Source: an uncultured Oscillospiraceae bacterium | Lineage (GTDB): Bacteria; Bacillota; Clostridia; Oscillospirales; Oscillospiraceae | DNA: 14,535 nt | Assembly: GCA_934561175.1 (NCBI GenBank) | Contig: CAKTFW010000039.1 | Span: 1-14,535 of the forward strand | Direction of reading: 5' to 3' | In this document: piece by piece, positions 13,702 through 14,535 of the stretch | Numbering within the stretch: position 1 is the first letter of the stretch | Layout of the letters: every line of letters begins with the position of its first letter | The notes under the pieces: generated by a model | Seen by the model: only the letters and a program-made list of their open reading frames with translations | What the model was told of the DNA's origin: nothing | The model's database searches: none | Translations under genes and position numbers: made by a program

Positions 13702-14535
13702 ATAATTGATAAGGCGTGCGGTCAATTGACAGTTCCATCAGGATTAAATTCTCGCAATGCCCCGGCGTATGGCCAATTTCAGAAAACCCATACCGGCGGT
13801 AAAATCGCAGTGCCTGCGCATTCCGCGGCGAAACTGCAAGCTGTAAACTGCTCCTCCCCAATGGACGGCATACACTAATCGCATGTCCTAACAACTGCAC
13901 ACCAAAGCCGTGATTCCGGGCCTCCGGCGTCATGTAGTAAAAGGGAATATACCCGGCGTTTTGAGACACCTTTCGGTCAAGATCCAGTTGAAGCACGCCC
14001 ACGATTTGATCGCCCAGCATGGCAAACACCAACGCTTCCGGCTGCTGTGCGGCACAGCGGCAAGCATCTTGCCAGAACCCTTCCTCCAGAAAACCGTCCA
14101 GATTCCCATACAGATTCTGCCAGGCATCCCGGCGGAACGCCAGATAAGTCTCTTGGTCGCCGCCAACCGGCCGGTACCATAGATTATGGTCGAGCTTCTG
14201 CCCATTCTCCTTCCACCAGTTCTGCTGCGCCAGCGTGGAAATTTCCGGGCTCAAATGCGTATTGTCATTCTTATAAATCAGATGATAGCTTCCATTGTCA
14301 TATTCCAGCAGCGTCACGCCGGTATTATCACAGTGCCCGGTTTCCTCCGGATGCTCTGCACCATAAAACAGCCGCATCATCATGCCCCGGATCACAGAAC
14401 CATGCGAAAAAATCGCAATGGTCTTTCCGTCGTTTGCCTCGGCTGCTTCTGTCATCGCCTCGATAAAGCGGCCAGAATACGCGAGGTAAGATTCGCATCC
14501 CGCCACCTGCCAAGCCGCCGGATTCAGGTTAAAGG
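13700..14535 (-). CDS. Histidine phosphatase–GNAT acetyltransferase fusion, 5' end beyond right edge
   Basis: The open frame continues to the right edge without a stop, giving 277 visible residues of a longer protein. The first roughly 100 visible residues are the second half of a histidine phosphatase (phosphoglycerate-mutase-like) domain, including the second catalytic histidine in FSHGS (SHG codons at 14399-14407). The N-terminal RHG half must lie outside. After a short linker with LWYRP comes a complete GNAT domain, with acetyl-CoA loop RNHGFG (13901-13918) and the later NAQALRFYRRYGF helix. A GTG at 14506 could be misread as a start, but upstream codons (FNLNPAAWQ) continue the phosphatase domain, so it is internal. 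The two activities suggest a small-molecule modifying or detoxifying role, but the substrate is unknown. Confidence 0.88.
   Translation of the reverse strand, partial: FNLNPAAWQVAGCESYLAYSGRFIEAMTEAAEANDGKTIAIFSHGSVIRGMMMRLFYGAEHPEETGHCDNTGVTLLEYDNGSYHLIYKNDNTHLSPEISTLAQQNWWKENGQKLDHNLWYRPVGGDQETYLAFRRDAWQNLYGNLDGFLEEGFWQDACRCAAQQPEALVFAMLGDQIVGVLQLDLDRKVSQNAGYIPFYYMTPEARNHGFGVQLLGHAISVCRPLGRSSLQLAVSPRNAQALRFYRRYGFSEIGHTPGHCENLILMELSIDRTPYQL

Noticed and set aside
1..14535. Mobile element, prophage, CRISPR, toxin-antitoxin, defence system, tRNA or rRNA
   Set aside because: I looked for transposase or integrase motifs, regular repeats, tRNA-like cloverleafs and typical defence domains on both strands and saw none; gene content and spacing look like stable core chromosome.

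Overview
The window looks like ordinary chromosome of an anaerobic, low-redox Gram-positive bacterium, most likely a member of Clostridia and probably of the Oscillospirales. The reasons are strong AGGAGG-type ribosome binding sites, a DUF177–rpmF pair, a Gram-positive style potABCD cassette with a lipoprotein PotD, a classical rubrerythrin, an Rrf2-family regulator, an AGCS sodium/amino-acid symporter and moderately GC-rich coding sequence. Genus assignment is inference. No insertion sequence, prophage gene, CRISPR array, tRNA, rRNA or defence gene was recognised.

Layout. 1-960 (minus) is the first 320 codons of the GTPase Der, cut by the left edge. 1100-1833 (minus) holds a DUF177 protein and rpmF (ribosomal protein L32), ended by a terminator; der then has its own promoter. 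A divergent promoter region (1834-1984) separates this from an RluA-family pseudouridine synthase on the plus strand (1985-2959). 3102-6954 (plus) is a complete polyamine ABC transporter operon, potA-potB-potC-potD, with a near-consensus promoter and a short leader hairpin. A 17-bp stem terminator at 6967-7005 serves both strands.

7013-11670 (minus) is a tightly packed six-gene cluster. In transcription order it is pepF (M3 oligopeptidase), an unrecognised 82-residue protein, a uridine/nucleoside phosphorylase, a NudC-type NADH pyrophosphatase, a cysteine-containing Rrf2 regulator and rubrerythrin. Most junctions overlap by 4 nt or are nearly abutting, so these are probably translated from one mRNA. 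The cluster joins peptide turnover, nucleoside and NAD(H) metabolism, and redox sensing with peroxide detoxification.

11860-13245 (plus) is an AGCS-family sodium:amino-acid symporter with its own terminator. Next come a 100-residue lipoprotein with a low-complexity linker and a short repetitive acidic helix (13351-13653), a perfect 40-bp palindromic bidirectional terminator, and, on the minus strand and cut by the right edge, a fused histidine-phosphatase/GNAT acetyltransferase protein (13700-14535).

The strongest candidates for a second look are the histidine phosphatase–GNAT fusion, the pepF-to-rbr cluster with its unknown small protein, the repetitive lipoprotein, and the promoter/leader of the pot operon with the acidic PotA tail. 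Nothing amounts to a clear new system. No stretch longer than 300 bases lacks a gene; the largest gaps (1834-1984, 2960-3101, 11671-11859) hold promoters.
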